From: Sporomusa malonica
GTDB taxonomy: Bacteria; Bacillota; Negativicutes; Sporomusales; Sporomusaceae
Reading direction: 5' to 3'
DNA length: 47,438 bases
NCBI RefSeq assembly: GCF_900176355.1
Contig: NZ_FWXI01000020.1
Span: 57,633 to 105,070 of the forward strand
Shown here: in pieces, positions 34,148 to 42,564 of the stretch
How positions within the stretch are numbered: the stretch's first letter is position 1
Layout of the letters: every line of letters starts with the position of its first letter
Made by a program: the position numbers and the translations under genes
Notes under the pieces: model-generated
The model's database searches: none
What the model was told of the DNA's origin: nothing
The model's input: the letters and a program-made list of their open reading frames with translations, nothing else

Positions 34148-34240
34148 AAAGCGAGATTGCTTCGTGTTGCTTGCAATGATCTAATGGAGAGGTGGTAACC
34201 TTCCCGGGTCATTGTGAGCGTAACGTAGCAATCTCGCTTT
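34148..34240. repeat. Dispersed palindromic repeat A, copy 3
   Basis: Perfect 13-bp ends AAAGCGAGATTGC / GCAATCTCGCTTT, identical to copy 1, with inner GCAATGAT / GTCATTGTG. Like copy 1 it lies exactly between two convergent genes. Confidence 0.85.
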
Positions 34241-34253
34241 GTATTTTTTATAT

Positions 34254-34898
34254 TTACTCTTTAGTATTCTTGTTTTTCCAAGACTTTCTCATGTCTTTTT
34301 TTAGTGCTTTAAGGTCGATGCCAAGTTCGCTGCCAACATCCTGCCAGGTGTTATTGACCTTTTTCTTTGCCATTATTTCATCAATGGCTTGACCGCTTTG
34401 TTTGGCAAGAAGTCCGGCCATTGCGACGTCGCGATGGTGGTACCCTTGGTTGAATAGGGTTTGGATATCACCTTGATTTATGCTGAATTTCTCAGCTATG
34501 TGTTTGGCTGCTAATTCCTGGCGAACGGCTTTAGCCTTTCCCTTATCAATACCTAAGGTAGTGGCGACTTCTTTCCAAGTGTTTTTATCGGTTTTGAGAG
34601 CGAGTACTGATTCAAACGATTGGTCGCTGACTTTGGCAAAAAAGGCAGCCCGCCTTAAATCTTTGAAGTGTTTACCCTCTTTTTGATATTTTGCAATAAG
34701 CGCCTCATCCAGACCAAAATCTGCCGCAAGACGTTTAGCGGCCTGTTCGGGGTTAACCTGATGATGACGCTGGTGATGGGCTGGCCGTTCTTTTGAAAAT
34801 GATGTAGCCTGAGCAACTAATGGGCTGGCAATTCCAGCCAGGATAAAGGCACCGGCAACAAAGGCGGCAATTGTCTTACGCGTGTTTGTTGATAACAT
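34254..34898 (-). CDS. Exported protein with internal duplication, unknown
   Basis: A protein of 214 residues with a signal peptide (cleavage likely after AQA near residue 31), a His-rich stretch (AHHQRHHQ, 40-47) and two related units of about 65 residues (about 53-118 and 131-194). Each unit has an AA-K-(L/I)A-F start, a middle Y...H..(D/V)...A segment, and ends with NTW..V...LGID. The units look all-helical and amphipathic and recall repeats of exported proteins in Clostridia. I do not recognise a characterised family. It lies 124 bp downstream of a sensor kinase on the same strand, so it could be a target or partner of that system. GGAGGG precedes the ATG. Confidence 0.75.
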   Translation of the reverse strand: MLSTNTRKTIAAFVAGAFILAGIASPLVAQATSFSKERPAHHQRHHQVNPEQAAKRLAADFGLDEALIAKYQKEGKHFKDLRRAAFFAKVSDQSFESVLALKTDKNTWKEVATTLGIDKGKAKAVRQELAAKHIAEKFSINQGDIQTLFNQGYHHRDVAMAGLLAKQSGQAIDEIMAKKKVNNTWQDVGSELGIDLKALKKDMRKSWKNKNTKE

Positions 34899-35022
34899 TT
34901 ACATCCCTCCGCTACGTTATTTTAGCTTACTCTATCTCCTCAGCTGTTTTGCTGTTGAGTATAGAATAACGAAGAGATATGACAAAAATATGACAATAAG
35001 GCGGTATCTGGGTATTTTTGGG

Positions 35023-36441
35023 TCATCCCATAATTTTTGTCGGTAACGTAATTGTAAAAGTAGTAGTCTCCTCCGGCGTACTGCTGACGCTGACAGTGCC
35101 GCCCATGGCTTCCATTAATTTTTTGGTAATAGACAATCCTAAGCCAGTACCGCCGTCATTGCGGGAGCGGGATTTATCGACACGATAAAATCTTTTCCAG
35201 ATATGCGGCAGGTCTTCTGGTGGAATACCCGGACCAGTATTGCTTACATCAAGGACTACCTGGTGCTGGTGGGTATAGGCGGTTAGCTGAATCACCGAAT
35301 TCGGATCGGCATAGCGAATGGCGTTAGTCAAGAGGTTGGCTAGTACTTGACCAAGACGGTCGGGGTCAGCAATGACTGGGGGAAGTGATGCGGGAATGGC
35401 AGTAGTGATTGTCAATGATCTTGCTTCGAAAAAGGGCACCAGCTTGGCAGTCTGGGTAGTAATCAGCTCTAAAAGAATAACTTGATCACGCACAATGGTA
35501 AGCTCGCCAGATTCAAGCTGCGATAAGTCAACTAAATCGCTAACAAGCCGGCCGATTCGCTTTGTTTCGCCGACGATACTTGCCAGGTAACGATCCCGCT
35601 GCTCAGGTGTCTTGGCTAATCCGTCCAGCATGGTTTCGGCCAAAGCCTGGATCGAGGCAACAGGGGTCTTTAATTCGTGTGACACATCTGATAAGAAGTC
35701 CCGGCGGTTTTGTTCTACCTGTGCCAGTTCGGCCGCCATGCTGTTGAAGGTACGGCCGAGTTGGCCAATTTCATCAGACTGTGTAGCGCTCGTGCGGCTA
35801 TTGTAATTGCCGCAGGCAAACGCGGCAGCAGCTCTACTGATATCGGCTATCGGACGGGTCAAGCCGCGGGCCATCAACAAACCTACCAGGCTGGCAGCCA
35901 GGATACCGGCAGCCAGTGAGTAAAGAAGTAACTGCTCAAGCGCCTGGGCGGTACGGGTGGCGCCGGTTATCGGCGAATAGAGAAAGAGTGCTGTTGGCGA
36001 GCCGGAACCTTGGTCGGGAAGGGGCAGTGCGGCCACGATGGACGGATCCTTACGACTACGCGGTTTTAATACTTTTTGGGCACTGCCATCTTGCCAGTCA
36101 GCTGTTTCCCACAAGTCAGCCAGTCTTACCAGGTGCCTGCTTTTCCAACCAGTCGGCGGCTGACCGGCAATGACCTGGCCAGTTTTATCCATAACCCAGA
36201 TATCGCTGCCAGCCATATCGCCCATGGCATCCAGCAGCGCATTGGATGGTTTTTGACCGTTTGTTAAGAGGGGGCTCAGTATGGTTACGGCGTCGTTGCC
36301 TTTGAGTAAGAGGTCGCGGCGTTTGTTATCGATGACGTGGTCATTAACAAGATAGGTCATTAATAGTCCTAAGGTCAGCATACTAACTAAGATGATGATC
36401 AAATGAGAGAATAGTAGTTTTCCGAAGATAGATCTGGTCAT
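35023..36441 (-). CDS. Sensor histidine kinase (HAMP, HisKA, HATPase)
   Basis: A protein of 472 residues with TM1 (about 10-33), an extracytoplasmic sensor region (about 35-165), TM2 (about 167-190), HAMP, HisKA with SHELKTPVASIQ (His255) and a HATPase with the DLPHIWKRFYRVDKSR and GGTGLGLSI boxes. No PAS domain is present, unlike the PhoR kinase at 3.7-5.4 kb. The ATG overlaps the response-regulator stop by four bases (ATGA), so the two are coupled. Signal unknown; the exported duplicated protein downstream is a candidate for an accessory sensor. Confidence 0.9.
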   Translation of the reverse strand: MTRSIFGKLLFSHLIIILVSMLTLGLLMTYLVNDHVIDNKRRDLLLKGNDAVTILSPLLTNGQKPSNALLDAMGDMAGSDIWVMDKTGQVIAGQPPTGWKSRHLVRLADLWETADWQDGSAQKVLKPRSRKDPSIVAALPLPDQGSGSPTALFLYSPITGATRTAQALEQLLLYSLAAGILAASLVGLLMARGLTRPIADISRAAAAFACGNYNSRTSATQSDEIGQLGRTFNSMAAELAQVEQNRRDFLSDVSHELKTPVASIQALAETMLDGLAKTPEQRDRYLASIVGETKRIGRLVSDLVDLSQLESGELTIVRDQVILLELITTQTAKLVPFFEARSLTITTAIPASLPPVIADPDRLGQVLANLLTNAIRYADPNSVIQLTAYTHQHQVVLDVSNTGPGIPPEDLPHIWKRFYRVDKSRSRNDGGTGLGLSITKKLMEAMGGTVSVSSTPEETTTFTITLPTKIMG

Positions 36442-37118
36442 TTGATAGTTACCTCAAATTTATAGCCGACTCCCCAGACGGTATGAATATAGCTATACTC
36501 CGGATTATCAATCTTGTGCCGCAATCGCTTGATGGTGGCATCGACTGTGCGGTCGGCGCCATCAAAGTCATAGCCCCAGACATTGGTTAGGAGTTGATCG
36601 CGGGAAAATGCCATTTTCGCATGTCTGGCCAGAAAAACTAAGAGTTCAAACTCTTTGGGCGACAGCGTGGTGTTTTGGTTGCCGGAAAAAGCAGACTGGG
36701 CGGTTTGATCAATAGAGAGCCCGGGGAACTCCAGACGGGCCCCGGCCTCGGTAATGAGCCCGCTGCGCCTGAGCACGGCTTTAACACGGGCCATGACTTC
36801 CCGGGGGCTGAATGGCTTGGTGATATAGTCGTCAGCGCCTAGCGAAAAGCCAATCAGCTTGTCAGTCTCGCCACTTTTGGCTGTTAAAAAGATGACAGGT
36901 ACTTTGCGCTTAATAGCCTCACATATCTCCCAACCTGTGCGCTTAGGCAGCATGACATCAAGAATTAATAAATCGGGGCGATGCTTTTCTTCGATTGCCA
37001 GCGCCTCCCGGCCATCGGCTGCTGTAAACACGTGAAAGCCTTCCTGTTCAAGATAAAGCTGTAAGACCTCAGTTATGTTAGGCTCATCATCAGCCACTAA
37101 TACTTTAATCTGTTCCAT
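36438..37118 (-). CDS. OmpR/PhoB-family response regulator
   Basis: A protein of 226 residues: a receiver domain with acidic pocket D10, D11, phospho-acceptor D54 (LILDVMLP) and K-T switch residues (VIFLTAKSGE), and a winged-helix DNA-binding domain ending YIHTVWGVGYKFE. It is coupled to the kinase that follows and is divergent from birA. It might serve several kinases, including PhoR, but nothing in the sequence shows that. Confidence 0.92.
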   Translation of the reverse strand: MEQIKVLVADDEPNITEVLQLYLEQEGFHVFTAADGREALAIEEKHRPDLLILDVMLPKRTGWEICEAIKRKVPVIFLTAKSGETDKLIGFSLGADDYITKPFSPREVMARVKAVLRRSGLITEAGARLEFPGLSIDQTAQSAFSGNQNTTLSPKEFELLVFLARHAKMAFSRDQLLTNVWGYDFDGADRTVDATIKRLRHKIDNPEYSYIHTVWGVGYKFEVTIK

Positions 37119-37216
37119 AAGCCACCTCGCATGTTTTCATGAGTATCTGCTATTATAGAAATGCTATCACACTCTTATTCGTATTGTAAATGCAAAATGG
37201 GAGCCTGATTGGCAGA

Positions 37217-37256
37217 TTGACAATTGTTAACCAATATTTTATTATTAGGATAACAA
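37217..37256 (+). promoter_or_regulatory. birA promoter with BirA box
   Basis: TTGACA (37217-37222) and TATTAT (37240-37245) are 17 bp apart. Overlapping them is TTGTTAACC (37224-37232), 15 bp, then GGATAACAA (37248-37256), one mismatch from the Gram-positive biotin operator TTGTTAACC-N15-GGTTAACAA. Biotin-loaded BirA would therefore repress its own operon. Confidence 0.82.
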
Positions 37257-37279
37257 TAAGTTTTTTGGGGTGAATGATA

Positions 37280-38260
37280 GTGCGGACAGCGATACTTGAA
37301 CTATTAAAACATAATTCCGGTCAATATATTTCAGGCGAGGATATTTCGCATACCCTGCAAGTCTCCCGGACAGCGGTGTGGAAACATATCCGGGCACTTA
37401 AGCTGGATGGCTATGAAATTGAAGCCCATCCCCGGCTCGGCTATGCGCTTAGGCAAAACACCGACAGGCTGCTTCCTGCCGAGATTAAAGAACAGTTAAC
37501 CAGCACTGTGCTGGGGCGCGAAATTCATTATTTTAGTGAGCTGGATTCAACCAATAATGAAGCCAAAAAATTGGCAGCAAACGGCTGTCCGGAAGGGACA
37601 ATTGTTGTGGCAGAAGCACAAGTCACTGGGCGCGGGCGCTTGGCAAGGGGCTGGTTTTCGCCTCATGGTAAGGGGATTTGGCTATCAGTGGTGCTCAGGC
37701 CGCCTTTTAACCCGATGGATGCCGCCAAATGCACGCTGATGGCAGCTGTTGGCGTGAACCGGGCGATTAATGCTGTTACAGGTGCAGGCTGCGGCATAAA
37801 ATGGCCGAACGACATATTATGGCAGGGACGCAAGGTAGTGGGTATACTTACGGAAATGAGTGCCGAAATGGATGCAATTAACCATATCGTGATCGGTATG
37901 GGGATTAATGTAAATATTGAACAGCAGGAGTTCCCTAGCGAAATCGCAGCTACGGCCACATCGCTGGCTGTAGCAAGTGGCTGCCAGGTATCCAGAGTGA
38001 AGCTGCTTACCACGATCCTGTCCGAATTAGAAACAGTCTATAATAGTGTCAAAAACGCAGGGTTTGCACCAGTGCTTGCTGATTGGAAAACCCAGTCAAT
38101 TACGCTGGGGCAGCAAGTGGATGTCCATGGTATTGATCGCAGCTTTGGCGGTGTAGCTATTGATATTGATGTCGATGGAGCGCTCTTAATTGAGACAACG
38201 CAAGGTATTGAACGGGTGCTGGCAGGCGATGTGTCTATCCGTCCGGCTTCACCGCAGTAA
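37280..38260 (+). CDS. birA: Biotin protein ligase / biotin operon repressor BirA
   Basis: A bifunctional protein of 326 residues: an N-terminal winged HTH (about 1-60, with SRTAVWKHIRALKLDGYEI), a catalytic domain with the biotinyl-adenylate loop GRGRLARGWFSP and the KWPNDI segment, and a C-terminal domain. It makes biotinyl-AMP and biotinylates carboxylase carrier proteins; with excess biotin it binds the BirA box upstream. GTG at 37280 is preferred because GGGGTGA lies 7 bases upstream; the ATG two codons earlier is too close. It is cotranscribed with bioY. Confidence 0.95.
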   Translation: MRTAILELLKHNSGQYISGEDISHTLQVSRTAVWKHIRALKLDGYEIEAHPRLGYALRQNTDRLLPAEIKEQLTSTVLGREIHYFSELDSTNNEAKKLAANGCPEGTIVVAEAQVTGRGRLARGWFSPHGKGIWLSVVLRPPFNPMDAAKCTLMAAVGVNRAINAVTGAGCGIKWPNDILWQGRKVVGILTEMSAEMDAINHIVIGMGINVNIEQQEFPSEIAATATSLAVASGCQVSRVKLLTTILSELETVYNSVKNAGFAPVLADWKTQSITLGQQVDVHGIDRSFGGVAIDIDVDGALLIETTQGIERVLAGDVSIRPASPQ

Positions 38261-38288
38261 TGTTTTGCTATCGATAAAGGAGGTAACT

Positions 38289-38855
38289 ATGAATACTAGA
38301 AATATGGCGCTCACAAGTTTGTTTGCTGCACTACTTGCAGTAAGTTCTCAGGTTTCCATTCCGCTCGGTCCTGTGCCTATTGTGATGCAGGTTATGTTTG
38401 TGCTGTTAGCAGGCATAATTTTAGGTAAACGCTTAGGTCCTGCCAGTGTTGCTGTGTGGGTGCTGCTGGGTGTATTTGGTCTGCCGGTCTTTGCCCAGGG
38501 GAAAGCTGGAGCCGCTGTTTTAATTGGCCCGACTGGCGGTTATATTTTCGGCTATTTTGTCTGCACGTATATTGTCGGCTATGTTGCGGAACACTTTGAA
38601 CCAAACTATAAATACACAGCCGCCGCCATGTTTACAGGCTTGGCTGTTATTTACGTTAGTGGTCTGGCAGGGTTTATGCTGTCTTTCCAGTATGTGCTGC
38701 ACAATCCTATGCCGCTTGAAAAGGCACTTAATTTAGCTGTATGGCCTTTCTTGCCCTTGGATCTGGTTAAAACATTGGCTGCTGTCTATGTTGGTGTCCG
38801 GGTCAGGCGGGCATTGCTAAAAGCAGGGCTTGTTCTGTCCAAGCCGATCGCCTAA
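38289..38855 (+). CDS. bioY: Biotin transporter BioY (ECF S component)
   Basis: A membrane protein of 188 residues with six hydrophobic segments. The N-terminal ALTSLFAALLAVSSQVSIPLGPVPIVMQ and GPTGGYIFGYF motif are diagnostic of BioY, which binds biotin and pairs with the ECF energising module (encoded elsewhere). The start is set by a full AAAGGAGGT site 6 bases upstream of ATG 38289. It follows birA by 28 bp, so the BirA box probably controls biotin uptake as well as ligase level. Confidence 0.95.
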   Translation: MNTRNMALTSLFAALLAVSSQVSIPLGPVPIVMQVMFVLLAGIILGKRLGPASVAVWVLLGVFGLPVFAQGKAGAAVLIGPTGGYIFGYFVCTYIVGYVAEHFEPNYKYTAAAMFTGLAVIYVSGLAGFMLSFQYVLHNPMPLEKALNLAVWPFLPLDLVKTLAAVYVGVRVRRALLKAGLVLSKPIA

Positions 38856-38880
38856 GGGCAATGTCGAATCTAGTCGTATA

Positions 38881-38910
38881 TTTACAATTTCCCCGCTTTT
38901 AAGGTACAAT
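38881..38910 (+). promoter_or_regulatory. Promoter of coaX
   Basis: TTTACA and TACAAT are spaced 18 bp. The coaX start lies about 80 bp downstream. Confidence 0.6.
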
Positions 38911-38989
38911 GATAGCGATAAAGAAACGAAGGCCGTCTTAGCGTATTGGAGTAGTACGGCCCATAGCCTACATAGGGGGACTTTTGATA

Positions 38990-39757
38990 ATGCTATTAGT
39001 GTTTGATGTTGGCAATACCAACATCGTTTTGGGGGTTTACGAGGGGGACGAGCTTAATTATCATTGGCGGGTTTCGACAGATAAGCAAAAAACCGGTGAT
39101 GAGTATGGTGTGCTTATTTATAACCTGTTTACTTATCGCGGTTTAAAGATGGAAGACATTGAAGCTGTTGTCATTTCTTCGGTTGTTCCGCCGCTCGTTG
39201 TACCCTTAACCAGGATGTGCCAGCGTTATTTTAATGTTGAGCCGCTTGTCGTAGGTCCTGGAATTAAGACAGGTATTTGTATTAAATATGAAAATCCGCG
39301 CGAGGTGGGTGCAGACCGGATTGTAAATGCCATTGCTGCGCATGAAAAATACGGCGGGCCATTGATCCTTGTTGATTTTGGTACAGCCACTACGTTTTGT
39401 GCTTTGGCTGAGAACGGTGATTATCTGGGCGGTGCCATTGCCCCAGGTATTGGTATATCAACCGAAGCCTTGTTTCAGCGGGCAGCAAAACTGCCGCGCA
39501 TTGAGCTAATCAAGCCCAAAAATGTCATCTGCCGTAACACGATAAGCAGTATGCAATCTGGTATTATCTATGGTTTTGTGGGCCAGGTAGATGAAATTGT
39601 CCGGCGTATGCGTGACGAAATGGGTCAGCAGGCAACAGTTATTGCTACCGGCGGGCTGGCTAACCTGATTGCCCAGGAGTCCCGTACTATTGATAAAGTA
39701 GATACCTTTCTGACGCTTGAAGGGCTCAGGCTTATTTACGAACGTAACAGACAATAA
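38990..39757 (+). CDS. coaX: Type III pantothenate kinase CoaX
   Basis: A protein of 255 residues of the ASKHA fold with DVGNTN at the N-terminus, [12 protein letters not shown] and DFGTATTF. It phosphorylates pantothenate, the first step of CoA synthesis, and unlike PanK-I is not feedback inhibited by CoA (family knowledge). ATG at 38990 has AGGGGGA 9 bases upstream; an in-frame TTG at 38984 is too close. Its position downstream of ftsH agrees with the Bacillus order. Confidence 0.95.
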   Translation: MLLVFDVGNTNIVLGVYEGDELNYHWRVSTDKQKTGDEYGVLIYNLFTYRGLKMEDIEAVVISSVVPPLVVPLTRMCQRYFNVEPLVVGPGIKTGICIKYENPREVGADRIVNAIAAHEKYGGPLILVDFGTATTFCALAENGDYLGGAIAPGIGISTEALFQRAAKLPRIELIKPKNVICRNTISSMQSGIIYGFVGQVDEIVRRMRDEMGQQATVIATGGLANLIAQESRTIDKVDTFLTLEGLRLIYERNRQ

Positions 39758-39776
39758 CCGACAGCAATATACGAAG

Positions 39777-39801
39777 GCGGCCGACAGGGCCGCTTTTTTT
39801 T
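39777..39801 (+). terminator. Terminator after coaX
   Basis: GCGGCC / GGCCGC with a 5-base loop, followed by eight T residues. It separates coaX from dusB. Confidence 0.85.
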
Positions 39802-39817
39802 ACATAGGAGGGAACAT

Positions 39818-40786
39818 ATGCGCATCGGTCAAATCGAGCTTGCCAATCCGGTCATCCTTGCCCCCATGGCAGGTGTTACTGATCTGCCATTTCGCCTGTT
39901 GGCTAAAGAGATGGGCTGTGGCCTGGTGTATTCGGAGATGGTAAGCGATAAAGGGCTGATTTATGAAAATGTGCACACCAGAAAGCTCCTCGCCATTGAT
40001 GAGCGGGAGCGGCCGGTTGCTTTGCAGATCTTCGGCTCAGAGCCTGCAAGCATGGCAAAAGCAGCCCGTATTGTGGCCGGCTCCGGGGCTGACATTATTG
40101 ATATCAATATGGGCTGCCCAACACCTAAAATTGTGAAAAATGGTGAGGGTTCGGCCCTTATGCGCACCCCGGAACTGGCCTGCCGGATCATTGCTGCAGT
40201 TGTTGAGGCTGCTGGGACTGTGCCGGTTACAGTAAAATTCCGTAAAGGCTGGGATGATAAGTCAGTTAATGCGGTCGAGATGGCTAAGTTAGCTGAACAG
40301 GCAGGCGCAGCAGCTGTCAGCGTGCATGGTCGTACCCGGGAACAGTTTTACTCTGGACAAGCTGACTGGAACATTATCCGGGAAGTCAAACAGTCGGTTA
40401 AAATTCCTGTTACCGGTAATGGCGATATTCGTACACCCCAAGATGCCAAGCGTATGTTGACTGAGACCGGCTGCGATGGCATAATGATAGGGCGGGGAGC
40501 TCAAGGAAATCCCTGGATATTTCGGCAGGTTGCCCATTACCTGGAAACAGGCGAAATACTACCGCTGCCTACACTAGGTGAACGGATTGACATGCTGCTG
40601 CGGCAGCTTGATATGCTTGTCGATCACAAAGGTGAATACATCGGCATCAGAGAGATGCGCAGTCACGCCGCCTGGTATACCAAGGGACTGCCCAGCTCAG
40701 CTGAGCTTAGGCTGAAGTTTAACCAGGCAGCCAGCAGAGAAGACTTCATTAGGATCATGGAAAATTATCGTGATACCTTGATTTAA
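39818..40786 (+). CDS. dusB: tRNA-dihydrouridine synthase (DusB type)
   Basis: An FMN-dependent TIM-barrel enzyme of 322 residues that reduces uridine to dihydrouridine in tRNA. The start LANPVILAPMAGVTDLPFR, the active-site DINMGCPTPKIVKNGEGSALM (Cys100) and VHGRTREQFYSG are intact, as is the FMN phosphate region GNGDI ... GIMIGRGAQGNPW. AGGAGGG precedes the ATG. The gene lies upstream of greA-lysS as in Bacillus, but with a four-gene insertion between. Confidence 0.95.
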   Translation: MRIGQIELANPVILAPMAGVTDLPFRLLAKEMGCGLVYSEMVSDKGLIYENVHTRKLLAIDERERPVALQIFGSEPASMAKAARIVAGSGADIIDINMGCPTPKIVKNGEGSALMRTPELACRIIAAVVEAAGTVPVTVKFRKGWDDKSVNAVEMAKLAEQAGAAAVSVHGRTREQFYSGQADWNIIREVKQSVKIPVTGNGDIRTPQDAKRMLTETGCDGIMIGRGAQGNPWIFRQVAHYLETGEILPLPTLGERIDMLLRQLDMLVDHKGEYIGIREMRSHAAWYTKGLPSSAELRLKFNQAASREDFIRIMENYRDTLI

Positions 40787-40810
40787 AAAAACTTGATTAT
40801 GCGCAAAGGC

Positions 40811-40938
40811 CGGAAACTGCTTAGAAATGTCCAGATGCTAGGCGCGCCGAGCATGCGAACGGAGTCGTACTGGGAAGTACGTCGCAGTGAGCACGCGCAG
40901 AAGCAACAACGCAGATGGGCGTTTCTAAGCAGTTTCCG
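40811..40938. repeat. MITE-like palindromic element C
   Basis: A 17-bp perfect inverted repeat CGGAAACTGCTTAGAAA / TTTCTAAGCAGTTTCCG bounds a 128-bp element. The pairing continues inward with mismatches, and a small inner hairpin GTAC-tgggaa-GTAC is present. No ORF of its own is convincing. It abuts the Shine-Dalgarno region of the next gene. A partner transposase is not visible in the window. Confidence 0.8.
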
Positions 40939-40956
40939 CGGGGGATAAGGATGGAT

Positions 40957-41913
40957 ATGTTAATAATGCCCGTCGCCAACGGCATCCTGCCGAGGCCTGA
41001 GGGTGGAACAATTACCGGTATGTTTATTATTGAAAATGGCGGACAACTGCTGTTAGATGTCGGGGTAGGGAGAGAAATCCTCATTTGTCCGTGGATTGCG
41101 GAAGAGCAAGGCTTATACCCGGTTGGCGTAATTGTCCGTATTGTCAATATCTGGAATCATCAGGCTATTGACGATACCGGTGCCGAAATTCCGGTGCTTA
41201 TGGCCAAGCTGGAGGGAAGGGGCCATGCCCGCTGGTACACCATGCGGACAACTGGCAGCTATATTTATTCTAATGATGTTGAACATATCAACCTGAAAAA
41301 GATGCGTAAAGAATACCCGGCCATCTCAGGCGCCGGCTGGGCGCCGCAGGGCGGGTTCACGGAGTTTCGCGATAAAAGCGATATTCCGGTCACTATTTAC
41401 GGGACTGACCTTGAAACAGGTCAGGAGGTTAGCATAACAGCGAACTTGGGTGGGTTGGTTGAACTGGAACAGGCACACACCATTGAACACTCGGTCATCA
41501 GGGCATTAACTACCTATGGATTATGTACTGCCCGGACCTTAGTCGAAGCCATGAGTAGAGAAACAGACGAGCTTAAAAAATCAGTTGAATTCAGTATAAA
41601 ACACACTCTGCCCGAAGTTTTGGGATTGACGGCCAGCGGTGCCTGTGGTAACCCGATGACCAATTTGGCGCAATTCTATTTGGCCAACGAGTTTGTCGGC
41701 AATATAGAGGCAGGTAAGTCACTGAACGAGTCACTTGACAAAGCTCGCCGTACGGCCATGTCGCAGCTCACTAGTGATATGGGACTCACTACACAGCAAG
41801 GAATACGCGTGCTGCAGGGGCTCAAGAAAGGCATGGCACACGATGATACAATCTTAAAACTAGAAACCTATAAGAAAGTAATCAGCCGTTTTCCCTATCA
41901 ACCATGGGAATAG
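40957..41913 (+). CDS. Unrecognised protein with HxxEH motif
   Basis: A protein of about 318 residues that I cannot place in a family. The N-terminal third has strand-rich, non-polar segments (GTITGMFIIENGGQLLLDVGVG). A HTIEH sequence at 174-178 fits the HxxEH zinc motif of inverzincins such as M16 peptidases, but the protein is shorter than an M16 domain pair and I see no other family signature, so this may be chance. A C-rich SGACGNPMTN segment follows at about 230. ATG at 40957 is preferred (AAGGA 5-6 bases upstream); ATG at 40951 is the alternative, and the upstream ATG at 40915 lies in the repeat. A terminator follows directly. Confidence 0.7.
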   Translation: MLIMPVANGILPRPEGGTITGMFIIENGGQLLLDVGVGREILICPWIAEEQGLYPVGVIVRIVNIWNHQAIDDTGAEIPVLMAKLEGRGHARWYTMRTTGSYIYSNDVEHINLKKMRKEYPAISGAGWAPQGGFTEFRDKSDIPVTIYGTDLETGQEVSITANLGGLVELEQAHTIEHSVIRALTTYGLCTARTLVEAMSRETDELKKSVEFSIKHTLPEVLGLTASGACGNPMTNLAQFYLANEFVGNIEAGKSLNESLDKARRTAMSQLTSDMGLTTQQGIRVLQGLKKGMAHDDTILKLETYKKVISRFPYQPWE

Positions 41914-41925
41914 CGGCTTTTTTCT
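41884..41925 (+). terminator. Terminator of the HxxEH gene
   Basis: AGCCG..TTCCC pairs with GGGAA..CGGCT around the stop codon and is followed by seven T residues. Confidence 0.75.
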
Positions 41926-41948
41926 TTTGCTCCATCTTATGGAAAAAC

Positions 41949-42003
41949 TTGTTAAACAACAAAAAAAATGCTAGAATATGTATGTACACAACCTTGTGCA
42001 CAT
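41949..42003 (+). promoter_or_regulatory. Promoter and operator-like palindrome of the reductase-like operon
   Basis: TTGTTA (41949-41954) and TAGAAT (41972-41977) are 17 bp apart. Starting five bases after the -10 is ATGTACACAA-CC-TTGTGCACAT (41982-42003), a palindrome with 9 of 10 pairs matching. A repressor bound there would cover the transcription start. The first gene of the operon is an HTH protein, so autoregulation is the natural guess. Confidence 0.75.
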
Positions 42004-42028
42004 ATACTAAGGGGGAGATGAGCAAGCT

Positions 42029-42550
42029 GTGTTGCTTCGAATTGGCGACAAGATTGTCAACCGCCAGAAAATTCATCAGACAGTAGACCGAATTTTGGAA
42101 TTGCGGCGAGATGGCCTATCTCAGCAGGAGGTGGCAGGGCGGGTTGGCGTTGACCGTACTTTTGTTTCACGTCTTGAGACAATTGGCGAGATTCGCAAAG
42201 GCGGCCGTGTAGCGCTTATTGGTTTCCCCATAAAAAACTGTCAGGAAATATATGCTGTAGCCAGGCAGGAGGGTATTGACTTTTGCCTTGTTTTATCCGA
42301 ACAAGAGCGGTGGGATTTTGTCCAAACCAAAAGTGGTGTAGAATTGTTTAACACGATCATGGAGATTGTTGGGAATGTCCGCAAATATGACATCGTCATT
42401 ATCATCGGCTCAAATATGAGGATTAAACTGATTGAAACTATGCTGGACAAAGCGGTAATTGGGGTACAAATTGGTGAATCCCCCATTGCTGAAGATAAAT
42501 ATGTTAATCCGGAGGATATTCGTGCACTTATCAGGCAGCTCCGGTTCTAG
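42029..42550 (+). CDS. HTH regulator with C-terminal alpha/beta domain
   Basis: A protein of 173 residues. An N-terminal helix-turn-helix (about 15-50) reads DGLSQQEVAGRVGVDRTFVSRLE, typical of Xre-like or small HTH modules. The rest (about 55-173) is an alpha/beta domain with VALIGFPIKNCQEIYAVA, DFCLVLSEQE and a DIVIIIGSNMRIKLIE strand-loop, which may bind a ligand; I do not recognise it. GTG at 42029 with GGGGGAG about 11 bases upstream is used; TTG at 42032 is an alternative. Next gene follows at 14 bp. The palindrome at its promoter suggests that it controls this operon, a prediction that can be tested. Confidence 0.78.
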   Translation: MLLRIGDKIVNRQKIHQTVDRILELRRDGLSQQEVAGRVGVDRTFVSRLETIGEIRKGGRVALIGFPIKNCQEIYAVARQEGIDFCLVLSEQERWDFVQTKSGVELFNTIMEIVGNVRKYDIVIIIGSNMRIKLIETMLDKAVIGVQIGESPIAEDKYVNPEDIRALIRQLRF

Positions 42551-42564
42551 CCGGAGGATATGAA

